A stretch of DNA of 64,000 nt, from assembly GCF_023511815.1 (NCBI RefSeq), contig NZ_JAIMAV010000001.1:58248-122247 (forward strand), written 5' to 3'. A model generated the notes under the pieces. That model was not told the origin of the DNA, made no database searches, and was given only the letters and a program-made list of their open reading frames with translations. The stretch comes from Alicyclobacillus sp. GTDB taxonomy: Bacteria; Bacillota; Bacilli; Alicyclobacillales; Alicyclobacillaceae. The position numbers and the translations under genes are program-made. Positions 53,652 to 64,000 of the stretch are shown piece by piece. Position 1 is the stretch's first letter. Each line of letters opens with the position of its first letter.

Positions 53652-56402
53652 ATGGATTACGAGACAAGATTGCTGAAGGGGTGGCTCCATTTGGAGAAGA
53701 ACTGGCACTCGCTGGCCGCCAAGGATTGCTTGGCGATCCTCGAATCCGCGCCGAGCGGTCTTGACGAGGACCAGGTCCGCGAACGGCGTGCCAAGTACGG
53801 CGCGAACCAGCTGGTCGAGGGTGCGAAGGTGTCGCTGCTGACGCTGTTTCTCAATCAGTTCCGGGACTTCATGACCATCGTCCTGATTGCCGCCACGCTG
53901 ATCTCCGGCTTGCTCGGCGAATACACCGACGCCATCACCATCATCGCCATCATCGTGCTCAACGGGGTGCTCGGGTTTGTCCAGGAGGTCAAGGCGGAGC
54001 GATCGCTGGCCGCGCTCAAGGAGTTGACCGCCCCCACCGCGCGGGTGCGGCGGGCCGGCCGCGTCCTGACGGTCCCCGCCAAGGAGCTGGTGCCCGGCGA
54101 CATCATCCTCCTGGAGGGTGGGGATCGGGTTCCGGCCGACGGGCGCATCCTGACCGCGTCCGGTCTCGACGTGGTGGAGGCGTCGCTGACGGGAGAGTCG
54201 GTCCCGGTCACCAAACAGGCCGGCGCCTTTGTCGATCCGGTCTCTCCGCTCGGCGACCGGATCAACATGGTGTACATGGGCACGCTGGTGACGCGCGGCA
54301 AGGCGGAGGTCCTCGTCACCGAGACGGGGATGCAGACGGAGATGGGCAAGATCGCCGGATTGATGCAGCAGTCGGAGGAGACGCTCACCCCGCTGCAGAA
54401 GCGGCTCGACGAGCTGGGCAAGGTGCTGGTGTGGTTGGCCGTCGGGATCACCGTGCTGGTGGTCGTCACCGGGATCCTGCACGGACAGAACCTGTACAAG
54501 ATGTTCCTCGCCGGGGTCAGCCTGGCGGTCGCGGCCATACCGGAGGGGTTGCCGGCCATCGTCACCATCGCGCTGGCCCTCGGCGTCCAGCGCATGATCA
54601 AGCGCAACGCCATCGTCCGCAAGCTCCCCTCCGTCGAGACGCTGGGCTGTGCGACGGTCGTCTGCTCCGACAAGACCGGTACCCTGACGCAGAATCGCAT
54701 GACGGTGCAGCGGGTGTGGGCCGACGGCCAGTGGTTCCGCGTCACCGGGTCCGGGTACAACCCGATTGGAGAGTTCATCTACGAGGATCGGCCGATTCAG
54801 CCGATGCGCCGTCCCGCTCTCAAATGGTTAAACGAAATCGCCGCCACCTGCAACAACGCGGTGATGAAGCAGGTGACCACCGACGACGGCGAGACCTGGG
54901 AGTGCAATGGCGACCCCACGGAGGGGGCGCTGCTCGTGATGGCGAAGAAGGCCGGGTTCGACAACCCGGAGGCGGTGTACGAGCGGATCGACGAGATCCC
55001 GTTTGACTCCGAACGCAAGCTGATGTCGGTGTTGGTGCGTCACGGCGACGAGGTGTTCCTGTTCACCAAGGGGGCGCCCGACGTCCTTTTGGAGCGGTCG
55101 CGGTACATCCTGACGGGCGGCAAGGAGGAGCCCATCTCCTCCGGAGTGAAAAAGCAGATCATGGCCGCCAACGACCACATGGCCAAGGCGGCGCTGCGCA
55201 ACCTCGCCCTGGGGTTCCGCCGGTTCAAGAGCGTCGAAGCGGCGAAGGCGGAGCGAAATCCGGAGTCGGATCTGGTGTTCGTCGGGCTGTGCGGCATGAT
55301 GGACCCGCCGCGGGAAGAGGTGTTCGAGGCCATTCGCAAGTGCCACCAGGCGGGCATCCGCACGGTGATGATCACCGGGGATCACCAGGAGACGGCGACC
55401 ACCATCGCCAGGCAGCTGGAGATCCTGCCCCAGGGCGGCGTGGTGGTGACGGGCGGCGAGCTCGACGCCATGTCGGACGAGGAGCTGGCGCGGCGGGCCA
55501 ACGACATCTACGTGTACGCGCGCGTCTCGCCGGAGCACAAGCTGCGCATCGTCAAGGCCCTGCAGTCGCGCGGGCACATCGTCGCGATGACCGGCGACGG
55601 CGTCAACGACGCGCCGGCCATCAAGCAGGCGGACATCGGCATCGCGATGGGGCAGACCGGAACGGACGTCGCCAAGGAGGCCTCGGCCCTGGTGCTGGCG
55701 GACGACAATTTCGCCACCATCGTCGCCGCCGTCGAGGAGGGCCGCGGCATCTACGACAACATCAAGAAGTTCATCCGGTACGTGTTGGCGAGCAACGTCG
55801 GGGAGATTGTCACCATGTTCGTCGCCATGCTCGCCGGGCTGCCGCTGCCCCTGGTGCCGATTCAGATCCTGTGGGTCAACCTGGTGACCGACGGACTGCC
55901 GGCCATCGCGCTCGGGGTCGATCCCGCCGAAAAAGACATCATGTCGCGTCCTCCCCGGGACGTGAACGAGGGCATCTTCGCGCGCGGGCTGTCCGTGAAG
56001 ATCCTCAGCCGCGGCATTCTCATCGGCGCCGCGACCCTGGCGGTGTTCGTGTGGGCGCTGCAGACGGGCCCCGGCAACCTGGTGCGGGCGCAGACGATGG
56101 CGTACGCCACCCTGACGATGAGTCAGTTCATCCTGGTGTTCGATTGCCGCAGCGTCGAGGGAGGCATTTTCAAACGCAACCTGTTCGAGAACACCTGGCT
56201 GGTGCTGGCGGTGCTGTGCTCGCTCGGGCTGTTCCTGATGACCATCTACGTGCCGGTGCTCGCGCAGGTGTTCGGAACGGTCCAGTTGAAGCCCTTGGAG
56301 TGGGGCATTGTCATCGCGGCCGCGGCCATTCCGACGCTGGCATTGTCGCTGCGCCGCGCGGGCCGAAAGGCGCTCAAGACGAAGGTGGCGCTGCAGCGCT
56401 GA
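53652..56402 (+). CDS. P-type calcium-transporting ATPase (YloB-like)
   Basis: A 916-residue P2A ATPase. Actuator TGES, phosphorylation motif DKTGTLTQN (Asp about 340), PEGLPAI in M4, KGAPD nucleotide-binding loop, [10 protein letters not shown] hinge, ten membrane segments. Closest in layout to YloB of B. subtilis, a SERCA/PMCA-type calcium pump expressed in sporulation. The ATG at 53652 has no ribosome site; a TTG at 53691 has AAGGGGTGG five bases upstream and gives the more typical MEKNWHSL start. The 96-base gap to rqcH shows no convincing promoter. Confidence 0.93.
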   Translation: MDYETRLLKGWLHLEKNWHSLAAKDCLAILESAPSGLDEDQVRERRAKYGANQLVEGAKVSLLTLFLNQFRDFMTIVLIAATLISGLLGEYTDAITIIAIIVLNGVLGFVQEVKAERSLAALKELTAPTARVRRAGRVLTVPAKELVPGDIILLEGGDRVPADGRILTASGLDVVEASLTGESVPVTKQAGAFVDPVSPLGDRINMVYMGTLVTRGKAEVLVTETGMQTEMGKIAGLMQQSEETLTPLQKRLDELGKVLVWLAVGITVLVVVTGILHGQNLYKMFLAGVSLAVAAIPEGLPAIVTIALALGVQRMIKRNAIVRKLPSVETLGCATVVCSDKTGTLTQNRMTVQRVWADGQWFRVTGSGYNPIGEFIYEDRPIQPMRRPALKWLNEIAATCNNAVMKQVTTDDGETWECNGDPTEGALLVMAKKAGFDNPEAVYERIDEIPFDSERKLMSVLVRHGDEVFLFTKGAPDVLLERSRYILTGGKEEPISSGVKKQIMAANDHMAKAALRNLALGFRRFKSVEAAKAERNPESDLVFVGLCGMMDPPREEVFEAIRKCHQAGIRTVMITGDHQETATTIARQLEILPQGGVVVTGGELDAMSDEELARRANDIYVYARVSPEHKLRIVKALQSRGHIVAMTGDGVNDAPAIKQADIGIAMGQTGTDVAKEASALVLADDNFATIVAAVEEGRGIYDNIKKFIRYVLASNVGEIVTMFVAMLAGLPLPLVPIQILWVNLVTDGLPAIALGVDPAEKDIMSRPPRDVNEGIFARGLSVKILSRGILIGAATLAVFVWALQTGPGNLVRAQTMAYATLTMSQFILVFDCRSVEGGIFKRNLFENTWLVLAVLCSLGLFLMTIYVPVLAQVFGTVQLKPLEWGIVIAAAAIPTLALSLRRAGRKALKTKVALQR

Positions 56403-56503
56403 GGAGGGAGGCGTCCGGGTGGGATCGGTTCGATCCGGTCCCGGGCGGCGGATGGTGGCCGTCTGTCGGTGGCGGTATGTGGGGATGAGACCCTCTCGGA
56501 TGG

Positions 56504-56530
56504 GGGCCGGCGGTGCACGCCGGCCCTTTT
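56504..56530 (+). terminator. Terminator after the P-ATPase gene
   Basis: A nine-base-pair GC stem (56504-56512 with 56518-56526), loop of five bases, then TTTTCG. Confidence 0.8.
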
Positions 56531-56582
56531 CGATTGCCGAGGGCCCGCGGGCGGGCGAAACCGAGGGCGTGGGCGGGAAAAG

Positions 56583-56611
56583 TTGTACCTAACGGCGGAT
56601 TTCAGTAGAAT
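56583..56611 (+). promoter_or_regulatory. Sigma-A promoter of the yloC-remA-gmk-rpoZ operon
   Basis: TTGTAC (56583-56588), a 17-base spacer and TAGAAT (56606-56611), 26 bases before the yloC ATG. The rest of the 235-base gap holds only the upstream terminator. Confidence 0.75.
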
Positions 56612-56637
56612 ATAGTCACGTTTGGAGGCTGGTCCCG

Positions 56638-57519
56638 ATGGCACTTCGCAGCATGACGGGATTCGGACAAGCGGTGGTCGAGGGCGCCGAGGTCCGCGTG
56701 AAGGTCGAGATCCGGTCGGTCAACCACCGGTTTGCCGAGTTTCAATGGAAGATGAGCCGCGATCTCTTCGCGTTGGAGGAGGAGGTTCGGGGGCTCGCGG
56801 CGAAGCGGATCGGGCGAGGCCGAGTCGACGGGTTCGTGTCCGTGGAACCGGTGCGGCCGCTGCCCGTGCGGGTCTCGGTGAACTGGGCTCTGCTCGACGC
56901 GCTGTGCGAAGCGGAACGAGCGGCCCTGGCGCGCCAGGGCGCGGCGGATACCGGGCTGCGTTCGCTGGCGCACTGGATGACCTATCCGGGCGTGGTGACG
57001 GTGGAGACCGGGGCGTACGACCCGGATGCGCTGCGGCAGGCGGTGCTGTCGGCGGTGGATCAGGCCCTGGACCGGTTGGTGGACATGCGGTCGCGCGAGG
57101 GCCGGCGCATTGAAGGGGATCTGCTGGCGAAATTGGACGATCTGGCTCATCTGGTGCGGGAGATGGAGCGCCGCTCTCCGGAGGCGGCGGAGGCTGCGCT
57201 GACGCGGTTGCGCCAACGGGTGCAGGCGGTGGCGCCCGGGGTGGACGAGCAGCGCATTCTGTCCGAAGCCGCGGTGCTGGCGGACCGGGCCTGCATCGAC
57301 GAGGAGCTGGTCCGGCTGGAGAGCCATATCGCCGAATTTCGCAAGTCGGTCGGTGAAGGCAGCCCGGTGGGCCGCCGCCTCGATTTCATCGTGCAGGAGA
57401 TGCATCGAGAGGTGAACACCATCGGATCGAAGACGACCGATCTCTGTATCTCGAAAGCCGTTCTGGAGGCCAAGGCGCTGGTGGAACAGCTGCGCGAACA
57501 GGCTCAGAACATCGAGTGA
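56638..57519 (+). CDS. yloC: YicC family endoribonuclease-like protein YloC
   Basis: A 293-residue YicC/YloEC-family protein. N-terminal [24 protein letters not shown] pattern and [10 protein letters not shown]-terminal DUF1732 region with HIAEFRKSV and [21 protein letters not shown]. YicC homologues are endoribonucleases acting on RNA stems and small RNAs. ATG at 56638 follows GGAGG by nine bases. First gene of the remA-gmk-rpoZ operon, the same order as B. subtilis. Confidence 0.93.
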   Translation: MALRSMTGFGQAVVEGAEVRVKVEIRSVNHRFAEFQWKMSRDLFALEEEVRGLAAKRIGRGRVDGFVSVEPVRPLPVRVSVNWALLDALCEAERAALARQGAADTGLRSLAHWMTYPGVVTVETGAYDPDALRQAVLSAVDQALDRLVDMRSREGRRIEGDLLAKLDDLAHLVREMERRSPEAAEAALTRLRQRVQAVAPGVDEQRILSEAAVLADRACIDEELVRLESHIAEFRKSVGEGSPVGRRLDFIVQEMHREVNTIGSKTTDLCISKAVLEAKALVEQLREQAQNIE

Positions 57520-57551
57520 GGCGGCCGCCGCCGCCCGGAGGAGGCCATGCG

Positions 57552-57818
57552 GTGAGTATCAAGCTGATCAACATCGGATTTGGCAACATCGTGTCCGCCA
57601 ACCGGATCATCTCCATCGTCAGCCCCGAGTCCGCGCCCATCAAGCGGATCATCCAAGAGGCGCGTGACCGCGGGATGCTGATTGACGCCACCTACGGGCG
57701 CAGGACGCGCGCGGTGATCATCATGGACAGCGATCACGTGATCCTGTCCGCCGTGCAGCCCGAGACGGTCGCCCACCGGCTGACGGCGAAGGAACAAATC
57801 TTGGACGACGAGGAATGA
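57552..57818 (+). CDS. remA: Extracellular matrix regulatory protein RemA (DUF370)
   Basis: An 88-residue DUF370 protein ([35 protein letters not shown]). RemA is a DNA-binding protein activating biofilm-matrix and osmoprotection operons in B. subtilis. The C-terminal tail carries an extra [15 protein letters not shown] at 57552 follows AGGAGG by seven bases. The 32-base space after yloC and six bases before gmk imply one transcript. Confidence 0.93.
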   Translation: MSIKLINIGFGNIVSANRIISIVSPESAPIKRIIQEARDRGMLIDATYGRRTRAVIIMDSDHVILSAVQPETVAHRLTAKEQILDDEE

Positions 57819-57824
57819 TGGCGC

Positions 57825-58433
57825 ATGGCGAGTGCCCGGGATGCCGGGATTCTGTTTGTGCTGAGCGGCCCGTCCGGGGCCGGCAAGGGCACGGTGTGCA
57901 AGGCGCTGATGCAGACGCTGCCCGACATCAGGCTGTCGGTGTCGGTGACCACCCGTCCGCCGCGGCCCGGTGAGCAGCACGGGGTGAATTACTTCTTTCA
58001 CACCCGCGCCGAGTTCGAGGCGATGATCCAGAACGGGGAGTTGCTCGAGTGGGCACAGGTGTTCGATAATTATTACGGCACGCCTCGGGCGTACGTCGAG
58101 GAGAATCTGGCCGCGGGGCGCGACGTGTTGCTGGAGATTGACATCCAGGGCGCCATGCAGGTCAAGCGGGCGTACCCAGAGGGGGTGTTCATCTTCCTCA
58201 TCCCCCCGTCGGCGACGGAACTGCAGGCGCGGATCCTGGGGCGCGGCACCGAGACGGAGGATTCGTTCCGGCAACGGTTCGGCGCGGCCCGGCACGAACT
58301 GCAGATGATGAAGGAATACAATTATGTGGTCGTCAACGACGTCGTCGAGGCGGCCTGTGCGCGTATTCGCGCCATCATGACGGCGGAGCACTGCAGCGTC
58401 AACCGCAACCTGCATCTGTTGTCCGAGTGGTGA
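57825..58433 (+). CDS. gmk: Guanylate kinase
   Basis: A 202-residue P-loop kinase phosphorylating [12 protein letters not shown] (15-23), the GMP-binding [28 protein letters not shown] and the lid region [19 protein letters not shown] at 57825, six bases after remA. It links guanine nucleotide supply with the rpoZ gene that follows. Confidence 0.97.
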   Translation: MASARDAGILFVLSGPSGAGKGTVCKALMQTLPDIRLSVSVTTRPPRPGEQHGVNYFFHTRAEFEAMIQNGELLEWAQVFDNYYGTPRAYVEENLAAGRDVLLEIDIQGAMQVKRAYPEGVFIFLIPPSATELQARILGRGTETEDSFRQRFGAARHELQMMKEYNYVVVNDVVEAACARIRAIMTAEHCSVNRNLHLLSEW

Positions 58434-58478
58434 CCGGCCCAGCGGTGCGCCGACAGGAGAAAGCGAGGAGGGACGTCC

Positions 58479-58685
58479 ATGCTGTATCCTTCCATTGATC
58501 ACCTGATGAGCCTGAGCGACAGCAAATACAGCCTGGTGGTGGCGACCTCGAAGCGGGCACGCCAGCTCCAGGAGCGGACGATGAACCAACCGGGATCGAG
58601 CACGACCAAGAACGTCAGCCGGGCCCTGTGGGAGATTGCCGAAGGCAAGGTGCGGTTTCACCGGACCCGGGAAGGGTTGAAGTGA
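58479..58685 (+). CDS. rpoZ: DNA-directed RNA polymerase omega subunit
   Basis: A 68-residue omega subunit; [16 protein letters not shown] is the conserved helix that embraces the beta-prime C-terminus, and [14 protein letters not shown] follows. ATG at 58479 has GCGAGGAGGG upstream. In the standard gmk-rpoZ order. Confidence 0.95.
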   Translation: MLYPSIDHLMSLSDSKYSLVVATSKRARQLQERTMNQPGSSTTKNVSRALWEIAEGKVRFHRTREGLK

Positions 58686-58759
58686 GGGGCCATCGGCGGC
58701 CTGGAAGGGGCCGTCGAAACGGTGGATGGAAGGCCTCGCGAGGAGGCCGTGGCGAGGAG

Positions 58760-58795
58760 CTTCCCGCATCCGGAGGGTGATGCGGGAAGTTTTTT
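58760..58795 (+). terminator. Strong intrinsic terminator directly before coaBC
   Basis: A perfect 11-base-pair stem (58760-58770 with 58779-58789) followed by six T. It ends 24 bases before the coaBC GTG and about seven bases before its ribosome site, leaving no room for a promoter between. Upstream, overlapping arms GGCCTC/GAGGCC (58732-58748) and CCTCGC/GCGAGG (58734-58757) are mutually exclusive. Confidence 0.85.
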
Positions 58796-58818
58796 CTGAA
58801 CGGGAGGAGGGGAGCGTC

Positions 58819-60024
58819 GTGCCGGGAAACATCCTCGTCGGCGTCGGCGGTGGCATCGCGGCGTTCAAGGCGGCGGCGCTGTGCAGTCTGCTGGTCAAGC
58901 GCGGGCACTCGGTGCAGGTGCTGATGACCAAAAACGCGACCCGATTCGTCCAGCCGCTGACGTTTCAGGCGCTGACACACCGGGCGGTCGTGACGGACAC
59001 GTTCGAGGAGCCGGACCCGTCGGAGATCGCGCACATCGCCCTGGCGGACGCGGCGGATGTGTATCTCATCGCGCCGGCGACGGCGAATCTGATTGCGAAA
59101 CTGGCCCACGGCATCGCGGACGACATGGTGACCACGACGGCTCTGGCCTGCACGGCGCCGTTGATGGTGGCGCCGGCGATGAACGTGCACATGTGGGCGC
59201 ACCCGACGGTGCAGGAGAACCTCACCATCCTTCGCCGCCGCGGCATCCACGTCGTTGAGCCCGACAGCGGGATTCTCGCCTGCGGGTACACCGGCAAAGG
59301 CCGGCTGGCCGAACCGGAGGAATTGGCGGACGCCGTCGAGCGGACCCTGGCGCGAAGGCGAGATCTCGCCGGGGTGCGCGTGGTCGTCACCGCCGGTCCG
59401 ACGGTGGAGGACATCGATCCGGTGCGCTTCCTCAGCAACGCGTCCTCCGGGAAAATGGGATACGCCATCGCCGAGGCGGCGGTGGCGCGCGGCGCAACGG
59501 TGGAACTGATCTCCGGCCCGGTGTCCCTGGACCCGGTGGCGGGTGCGGCCCTGACGCCCATCCGTTCGACGCAGGACCTGCTCGACGCGGTCCTCGCCCG
59601 CATTGACCAGGCGGACGTGTTCATCGCGGCGGCGGCGCCGGCGGATTTCCGGCCGGTGGAGCGTCTGCCGCACAAGTGGAAGAAGACGGAGGGCACCCCG
59701 GTGCTGGCGCTGGAACCGACGCCGGACGTCCTGGCGGCGGCCTCGGCCCGCCGCCGGCCGGGGCAGGTGTTCGTCGGCTTCGCCGCGGAGACGCGGGACG
59801 CGGTCGCGTACGGGCGCGAGAAGCTGCGCCGCAAGAACTTGGACCTGGTCGTGGTCAACGACGTCACCGAACCGGGGGCGGGATTTGGCGTGGACACCAA
59901 CCGGGTGGTGATCCTCGACGACTCCGGCGCCGCTGAGGAATTGCCGCTTATGGCCAAGCGGGATGTGGCGGATCGGGTCCTCGACCGGGTGGCGGATCGG
60001 CTGCGGGCGAATCGGGAACGGTGA
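58819..60024 (+). CDS. coaBC: Bifunctional phosphopantothenoylcysteine decarboxylase/synthetase
   Basis: A 401-residue two-domain enzyme of coenzyme A synthesis. The N-terminal CoaC flavoprotein domain has [36 protein letters not shown] and the catalytic Cys in [12 protein letters not shown]; the C-terminal CoaB domain has [23 protein letters not shown] and the [12 protein letters not shown] segment. The GTG at 58819 follows GGGAGGAGGGGAG. A strong terminator sits in its immediate 5' region. Confidence 0.95.
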   Translation: MPGNILVGVGGGIAAFKAAALCSLLVKRGHSVQVLMTKNATRFVQPLTFQALTHRAVVTDTFEEPDPSEIAHIALADAADVYLIAPATANLIAKLAHGIADDMVTTTALACTAPLMVAPAMNVHMWAHPTVQENLTILRRRGIHVVEPDSGILACGYTGKGRLAEPEELADAVERTLARRRDLAGVRVVVTAGPTVEDIDPVRFLSNASSGKMGYAIAEAAVARGATVELISGPVSLDPVAGAALTPIRSTQDLLDAVLARIDQADVFIAAAAPADFRPVERLPHKWKKTEGTPVLALEPTPDVLAAASARRRPGQVFVGFAAETRDAVAYGREKLRRKNLDLVVVNDVTEPGAGFGVDTNRVVILDDSGAAEELPLMAKRDVADRVLDRVADRLRANRER

Positions 60025-60030
60025 TGCGGG

Positions 60031-62562
60031 ATGCGGGTCGCACGTGTGAGGGTGGACGTCCCGGCCCGCGCCCTGGACCGGTTGTTCGACTACGCCGTGC
60101 CGCGGGCGCTGGAGGACCGGGTCGTCCCCGGAGACCGGGTCTACGTCACCCTGGGCAAGCGACTGTGTCAGGGGTATGTGTGGTCCGTATCGGAGATGGA
60201 CGAGGCCGCCTTCCCGAGGCCGCTCAAACCGATTGAATCGGTGGTCGACGACGGGCCGCTGTTGACGCCCGAACTGATGGAACTCATCGAATGGATGGCG
60301 CAGCGCTACGGGGCCAGCACGCCGTCGTGCCTGCAGGCGGTCGTTCCGGCCGCCTTTCGCATGCACACCGGAAGGCGGTACCGGGCGCGGGCCGAGCGCG
60401 TCGCCTCCGGCGGCCGCTCGGGCGGGGCGGACGGGGAGCATGGCGGAGCGAGGGATGCCGGGGCCGATCCCGCGCCGCCCGCGCCGCTTCAGCCGGTTTG
60501 GCAATCCCTTCGGCGCGAGCCGCTGTCGTACCGTCAGGTGCTCGCGCGCCATGGCGCACAGGCGGCCATCGCGTTGGAGCAACTGCTGATGCTGGGGTGG
60601 ATTGAGGAGGAGGCCGCGGGGCGCGACGAGGTGGGCGCACGGGAGGTCTGGTGTGCGGCCCCGGTCGCGCAAGGCGGGATGGGTGCGGCCGCCCTCCGGG
60701 AGTCCGCCCGGGCCCGCGCGAAGCGCGCGCCGCGGCAGGCGGCCCTGCTCGAGGATCTGGCGGCGCGGTGGGAGGCCCTGGGATACCCGGCGGATGGCGT
60801 GCCGTTGCCGGAGCTGGGGGTCCGCGCGTCGGACGCACCGGTGCGGGCCCTCGCCGACCAGGGGGTGATCCGCCTGACGGCGCGGGTGGCGCCGCGCACC
60901 CCGGCCGCGATGGCGGGCGGGGATGCCAGGCCGGAGCGGCTCACGCGGTGGCAGGCTGAGGCCATCCGGCGTCTGACGGAGGCGGTGGCGAATCCGGTCT
61001 TCTCGGCCCACGTGCTGCACGGGGTGACGGGCAGCGGCAAGACGGAGGTCTACCTGCGGGTGATGGAGGCGTGCATCGCCAAGGGGGGCGGCGCGCTGGT
61101 GCTGGTGCCGGAGATCGCCCTGACGCCGCAGATGGTGCAGCGCTTCACCGGACGGTTCGGACCGCAGGTGGCCGTCATTCACTCGGGGCTGTCGCAGGGG
61201 GAAAAGCGGGACGAGTGGATGCGCATCCGCAGAGGGGAGGCGCGGATTGTCGTCGGAGCGCGATCCGCCGTGTTCACCCCGGTCGAGAATCTGCGCCTGG
61301 TCATCGTCGACGAGGAACATGAACCTTCCTACAAACAGGAGGAGACACCGCGCTACGACGCGCGCGAGGTGGCGCGCTGGCGGATGGAGCGCTGCGGGGG
61401 CACGCTCGTGTTCGGATCGGCGACGCCGTCGCTGCAGGCGATGCGCGAGGCGGAGCTCGGGCGTATGCAGGTCATTCCGATGCCGGAGCGCGCGAACGGA
61501 AGACCGCTGCCGCCGGTCGAGGTGATCGACATGCGGGAGGAGCTGCGCGCGGGCAACCGTTCGCTGTTCAGCCGCGCGATGAGACGAGGCCTGGAGGCGG
61601 CGGTGGGGGCGGGACGCCAGGCGATCCTCTTTCTCAACCGCAGGGGCTACGCCGCCTTTCTGCTCTGCCGCCACTGCGGTGAGACCCAGGATTGTCCGCA
61701 CTGCGACATCTCGCTGACGCTGCACCGGGCCGGCGGGCGGACATGGCTTCAGTGCCACTACTGCGGATTCTCCCAGCCGGTGCCCGCGGTGTGCCCTCAC
61801 TGCGGGGAACCGGCGCTGCGCCCCTACGGGGTGGGGACGCAGCAGGTGGAGGAGGCGGTCCGGGAGATGTGGCCGGACCTGCGGGTGATCCGGATGGATG
61901 TCGACACCACCCGCCGGAAGGGGGCTCATCAGGCGGCGATTGAACGCTTCGGCGCCGGCGAGGCGGATGTTCTCATCGGCACCCAGATGGTGGCCAAGGG
62001 GTTGGATTTCCCGAACGTGTCGTTCGTCGGAGTGGTGTCCGCGGACACCATGCTGTCGGTGCCGGATTACCGGGCGGCGGAACGGACGTTCAATCTCCTG
62101 ACGCAGGTGGCGGGCCGGGCCGGGCGCGCGGGGGTGGACGGGGTCACGGTGGTCCAGACGTACCGGCCGGACCATTACGCCATCCTGGCCGCGGCCCGCC
62201 ACGACTACGCCGCCTTCTATCGCCGGGAGCGGGCCATCCGGGAGGCGTTCTGGTATCCGCCGTTTTGCGAGATCGCCGTGTTCTGGGCCATCCATCCGGA
62301 GGAGCGGATGGCGCAGTCGGCCGCCCGGCGCTTTGAGCGGGAACTGACGCGCAGGCTGGGCGGGGAGGCGACCGTGTTGCCGGCCGTCCAGGCCGGCGTC
62401 GGGCGGGTGGAAGACAAATATCGGTATCAGGTTGTGGTAAAGTATTCACAATGGGGGCGCGTGCGCGATGCGGTGATGGCGGCGTTTCACACCGTGGACG
62501 AGAAGATGCACGCCATCGGCGGCACGTGCGTGATCGACGTGAATGCGGGCCGCATCGGGTGA
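60031..62562 (+). CDS. priA: Primosomal protein N' (replication restart helicase PriA)
   Basis: An 843-residue superfamily 2 helicase. N-terminal DNA-binding domain, then Walker [10 protein letters not shown] (331-339), the DEEH box, VGARSAVF, eight zinc-binding Cys in the pattern CRHCG, CPHCD, CHYCG, CPHCG, and the helicase motif [15 protein letters not shown]. The region 115-300 contains Gly/Ala-rich inserts, making it somewhat longer than average. It reloads the replisome at stalled forks. The ATG at 60031 has only a weak site. Confidence 0.95.
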   Translation: MRVARVRVDVPARALDRLFDYAVPRALEDRVVPGDRVYVTLGKRLCQGYVWSVSEMDEAAFPRPLKPIESVVDDGPLLTPELMELIEWMAQRYGASTPSCLQAVVPAAFRMHTGRRYRARAERVASGGRSGGADGEHGGARDAGADPAPPAPLQPVWQSLRREPLSYRQVLARHGAQAAIALEQLLMLGWIEEEAAGRDEVGAREVWCAAPVAQGGMGAAALRESARARAKRAPRQAALLEDLAARWEALGYPADGVPLPELGVRASDAPVRALADQGVIRLTARVAPRTPAAMAGGDARPERLTRWQAEAIRRLTEAVANPVFSAHVLHGVTGSGKTEVYLRVMEACIAKGGGALVLVPEIALTPQMVQRFTGRFGPQVAVIHSGLSQGEKRDEWMRIRRGEARIVVGARSAVFTPVENLRLVIVDEEHEPSYKQEETPRYDAREVARWRMERCGGTLVFGSATPSLQAMREAELGRMQVIPMPERANGRPLPPVEVIDMREELRAGNRSLFSRAMRRGLEAAVGAGRQAILFLNRRGYAAFLLCRHCGETQDCPHCDISLTLHRAGGRTWLQCHYCGFSQPVPAVCPHCGEPALRPYGVGTQQVEEAVREMWPDLRVIRMDVDTTRRKGAHQAAIERFGAGEADVLIGTQMVAKGLDFPNVSFVGVVSADTMLSVPDYRAAERTFNLLTQVAGRAGRAGVDGVTVVQTYRPDHYAILAAARHDYAAFYRRERAIREAFWYPPFCEIAVFWAIHPEERMAQSAARRFERELTRRLGGEATVLPAVQAGVGRVEDKYRYQVVVKYSQWGRVRDAVMAAFHTVDEKMHAIGGTCVIDVNAGRIG

Positions 62563-62610
62563 TGTGCGCCCGGCCGCGGGCGCACCGGCGCCGACAGGAG
62601 GGAACGAGAA

Positions 62611-63090
62611 ATGTCCATTCGCATCATCCGCACCGGGAGCGATCCGGTGCTTCGCGAGGTCTCCAAGCCCGTACCGCAGGTGACCAAGGCGATTGAGAAG
62701 CTGCTCGACGACATGGCGGAGACGATGTACCATGCGGACGGTGTGGGATTGGCGGCGGTGCAGATTGGGATTCTCAAACGCCTGGTGGTGATTGACGTCG
62801 GGCAGGGGCGGATTGAACTCATCAATCCGGTGATTCTGGAGAAGCGCGGCAGCCAGCGCGCGTTTGAGGGATGCCTGTCGCTGCCCGGGATGCGGGCGGA
62901 GGTCACCCGGGCGCAGTGGGTCAAGGTGCGCGCGATGAACCGGAAGGGGGAGACCTTTGAGCTGGAGGGCACCGACCTGTTGGCGCGGGCGCTGCAGCAC
63001 GAGATTGACCACCTGGACGGGATTCTGTTCATCGACCACGTCCGCCCGGAGGACATCGTCTACGAGACGGAGGGAAAGAACGCCCGATGA
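62611..63090 (+). CDS. def: Peptide deformylase
   Basis: A 159-residue class I deformylase removing formyl groups from nascent proteins. GVGLAAVQIG, the metal ligand Cys 88 in EGCLSLPG, and His 130/His 134 with catalytic Glu 131 in QHEIDHLDG. ATG at 62611 follows GACAGGAGGG. TGGTAAAGT (62435-62443), within the end of priA, resembles an extended -10 element and could start a def-fmt message. Overlaps fmt by four bases. Confidence 0.97.
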   Translation: MSIRIIRTGSDPVLREVSKPVPQVTKAIEKLLDDMAETMYHADGVGLAAVQIGILKRLVVIDVGQGRIELINPVILEKRGSQRAFEGCLSLPGMRAEVTRAQWVKVRAMNRKGETFELEGTDLLARALQHEIDHLDGILFIDHVRPEDIVYETEGKNAR

Positions 63091-64000
63091 GCGGCCAGGC
63101 ACGCGTGGTGTTTTTCGGCACACCCGATTTCGCGGTGCCCGCCCTGCGGGCCCTGGCGGAGGCGCCGTGGGCCCAGGTGGTGGGGGTGGTGACGCAGCCG
63201 GACCGGCCGGCGGGCCGCCGGCGGGTCATGACCGCGCCGCCCGTCAAACGGGCGGCCGAAGCGTTGGGCATCCAGGTGCTCCAGCCGGATCGCGTGCGCC
63301 GGCCGGAGGTGCTGGAGGCCATCGCGCGCCTTGCGCCGGACGTCTGCGTCACCGCCGCCTATGGCCAGATCCTGCCGCAACGCCTGCTGGATTTGCCCAG
63401 GTTCGGCTGCGTCAACGTGCACGCGTCGCTGCTGCCGCGCTGGCGGGGGGCGGCGCCCATCCACCGGGCCATTCTCGCCGGGGATGAGAGGACCGGCGTG
63501 ACCCTCATGGAGATGGTGGCGGCGCTGGACGCCGGCCCCATCCTCGGTGTGCGCGAGGTGGACATCCTGCCCGAGGACGACGCGGGGACACTGCACGACC
63601 GGTTGGCCGAGGCGGGCGCGTCGCTCCTGTTGGAGCTGTTGCCGGAGTACCTCGCCGGGCGGCTGGTTCCGCGTCCCCAACCGGAGGAGGGGGTCACGTA
63701 CGCAGACCGCATCACGCGCGCCGATGAGTGGATCTCGTTCGACCGGCCGATGCGCCTGGTGCACAACCAGGTCCGCGGCCTCAGGCCGTATCCGGGGGCG
63801 GCGGCCGCGGTGGAGGGCGCCGTGGTGAAGGTCTGGCGGACCCATCCGGGGCCCCTCGGCGAACCGTCCGCCGACGCGCCGGGAACCGTGCGCCGATTGC
63901 CCTCGTGCGGCGTGGCGGTGCGCTGTGCCGACGGCTGGCTGGTGTTGGACGAGGTTCAGCCGGAGGGCCGGCGACGGATGCCCGCGGAGGATTGGTGGCG
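63087..64000 (+). CDS. fmt: Methionyl-tRNA formyltransferase (3' end outside window)
   Basis: About 304 residues are visible of roughly 315. N-terminal FFGTPDFAVPAL, the formyl-donor motif LPRWRGAAPIHRAI (with HAS upstream), DAGPILGVREVDI and the C-terminal OB-fold start. It formylates initiator Met-tRNA, the partner activity of the deformylase. The ATG overlaps the def stop (ATGA), with GGAGGGAAAG upstream. Confidence 0.96.
   Translation, partial: MSGQARVVFFGTPDFAVPALRALAEAPWAQVVGVVTQPDRPAGRRRVMTAPPVKRAAEALGIQVLQPDRVRRPEVLEAIARLAPDVCVTAAYGQILPQRLLDLPRFGCVNVHASLLPRWRGAAPIHRAILAGDERTGVTLMEMVAALDAGPILGVREVDILPEDDAGTLHDRLAEAGASLLLELLPEYLAGRLVPRPQPEEGVTYADRITRADEWISFDRPMRLVHNQVRGLRPYPGAAAAVEGAVVKVWRTHPGPLGEPSADAPGTVRRLPSCGVAVRCADGWLVLDEVQPEGRRRMPAEDWW

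Noticed and set aside
58721..58790. T-box-like sequence (GGTGG, AGGGTGATGCGGG) before coaBC
   Set aside because: The order of elements is wrong and there is no specifier stem or conserved T-box core; coaBC is also not a usual T-box target.
58615..62295. An open frame of more than 1200 codons antisense to coaBC and priA
   Set aside because: Same GC-driven effect; it covers two conserved genes and resembles no family.

Overview
The window is ordinary chromosomal core from a spore-forming, low-G+C-lineage (Bacilli) bacterium whose DNA is nevertheless very G+C rich (about two thirds by eye). It carries bacillithiol synthesis (bshC), SpoIIGA/SigE/SigG, SpoVD/SpoVE, MurE of the meso-diaminopimelate type, a PyrR-controlled pyrimidine operon and the rqcH-yloB-yloC-remA-gmk-rpoZ-coaBC-priA-def-fmt block. 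Gene order follows Bacillus subtilis over most of the length. The G+C content, the order and the split methylcrotonyl-CoA carboxylase suggest a high-G+C member of Bacillales such as Alicyclobacillaceae; that placement is inference.

Layout: 1-2.9 kb holds the tail of a Ger(x)C-type germinant receptor gene, an unrecognised convergent gene and a short-chain dehydrogenase. 3.0-8.0 kb is a leucine/isovalerate degradation operon (biotin carboxylase, free biotin carrier, HMG-CoA lyase, enoyl-CoA hydratase, carboxyltransferase) with a promoter divergent from that of the dehydrogenase. 8.1-30.3 kb is bshC and the division/cell-wall (dcw) cluster: mraZ, rsmH, ftsL, pbpB, spoVD, murE, mraY, murD, spoVE, murG, murB, murA, divIB, two DUF881 genes, sbp, ftsA, ftsZ. 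30.5-33.1 kb is spoIIGA-sigE-sigG, with candidate Spo0A, sigma-F and leader-hairpin signals. 33.2-39.8 kb is ylmC-D-E-G-H, divIVA, two small membrane-protein genes, a DksA-like gene, lspA and a pseudouridine synthase. 39.9-48.1 kb is the pyr operon behind a PyrR attenuator. 48.1-53.6 kb holds an orphan Rieske gene, glutamate dehydrogenase, a DUF2254-like membrane protein and rqcH. 53.65-64.0 kb is a calcium-type P-ATPase followed by yloC-remA-gmk-rpoZ-coaBC-priA-def-fmt; fmt runs off the end.

The dcw genes make lipid II precursors and build the septum, and the adjoining spoIIG-sigG block converts Spo0A activity into forespore/mother-cell gene expression. Departures from the usual order are the most informative part: sepF is missing between ylmE and ylmG, ileS is missing after divIVA, pyrP/pyrK/pyrD/pyrE are missing from the pyr operon, murA has joined the dcw cluster, and qcrA-gdh-DUF2254 replace the usual genes between pyrF and rqcH.

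I found no CRISPR array, insertion sequence, prophage, rRNA or tRNA gene, and no gene set that amounts to an undescribed system. No gene-free stretch exceeds 300 bases; the longest gaps (about 200-260 bases) are described with their neighbours. The novelty here lies mainly in regulatory DNA: a four-repeat MraZ operator, sporulation promoters, leader hairpins, and a terminator pressed against coaBC.
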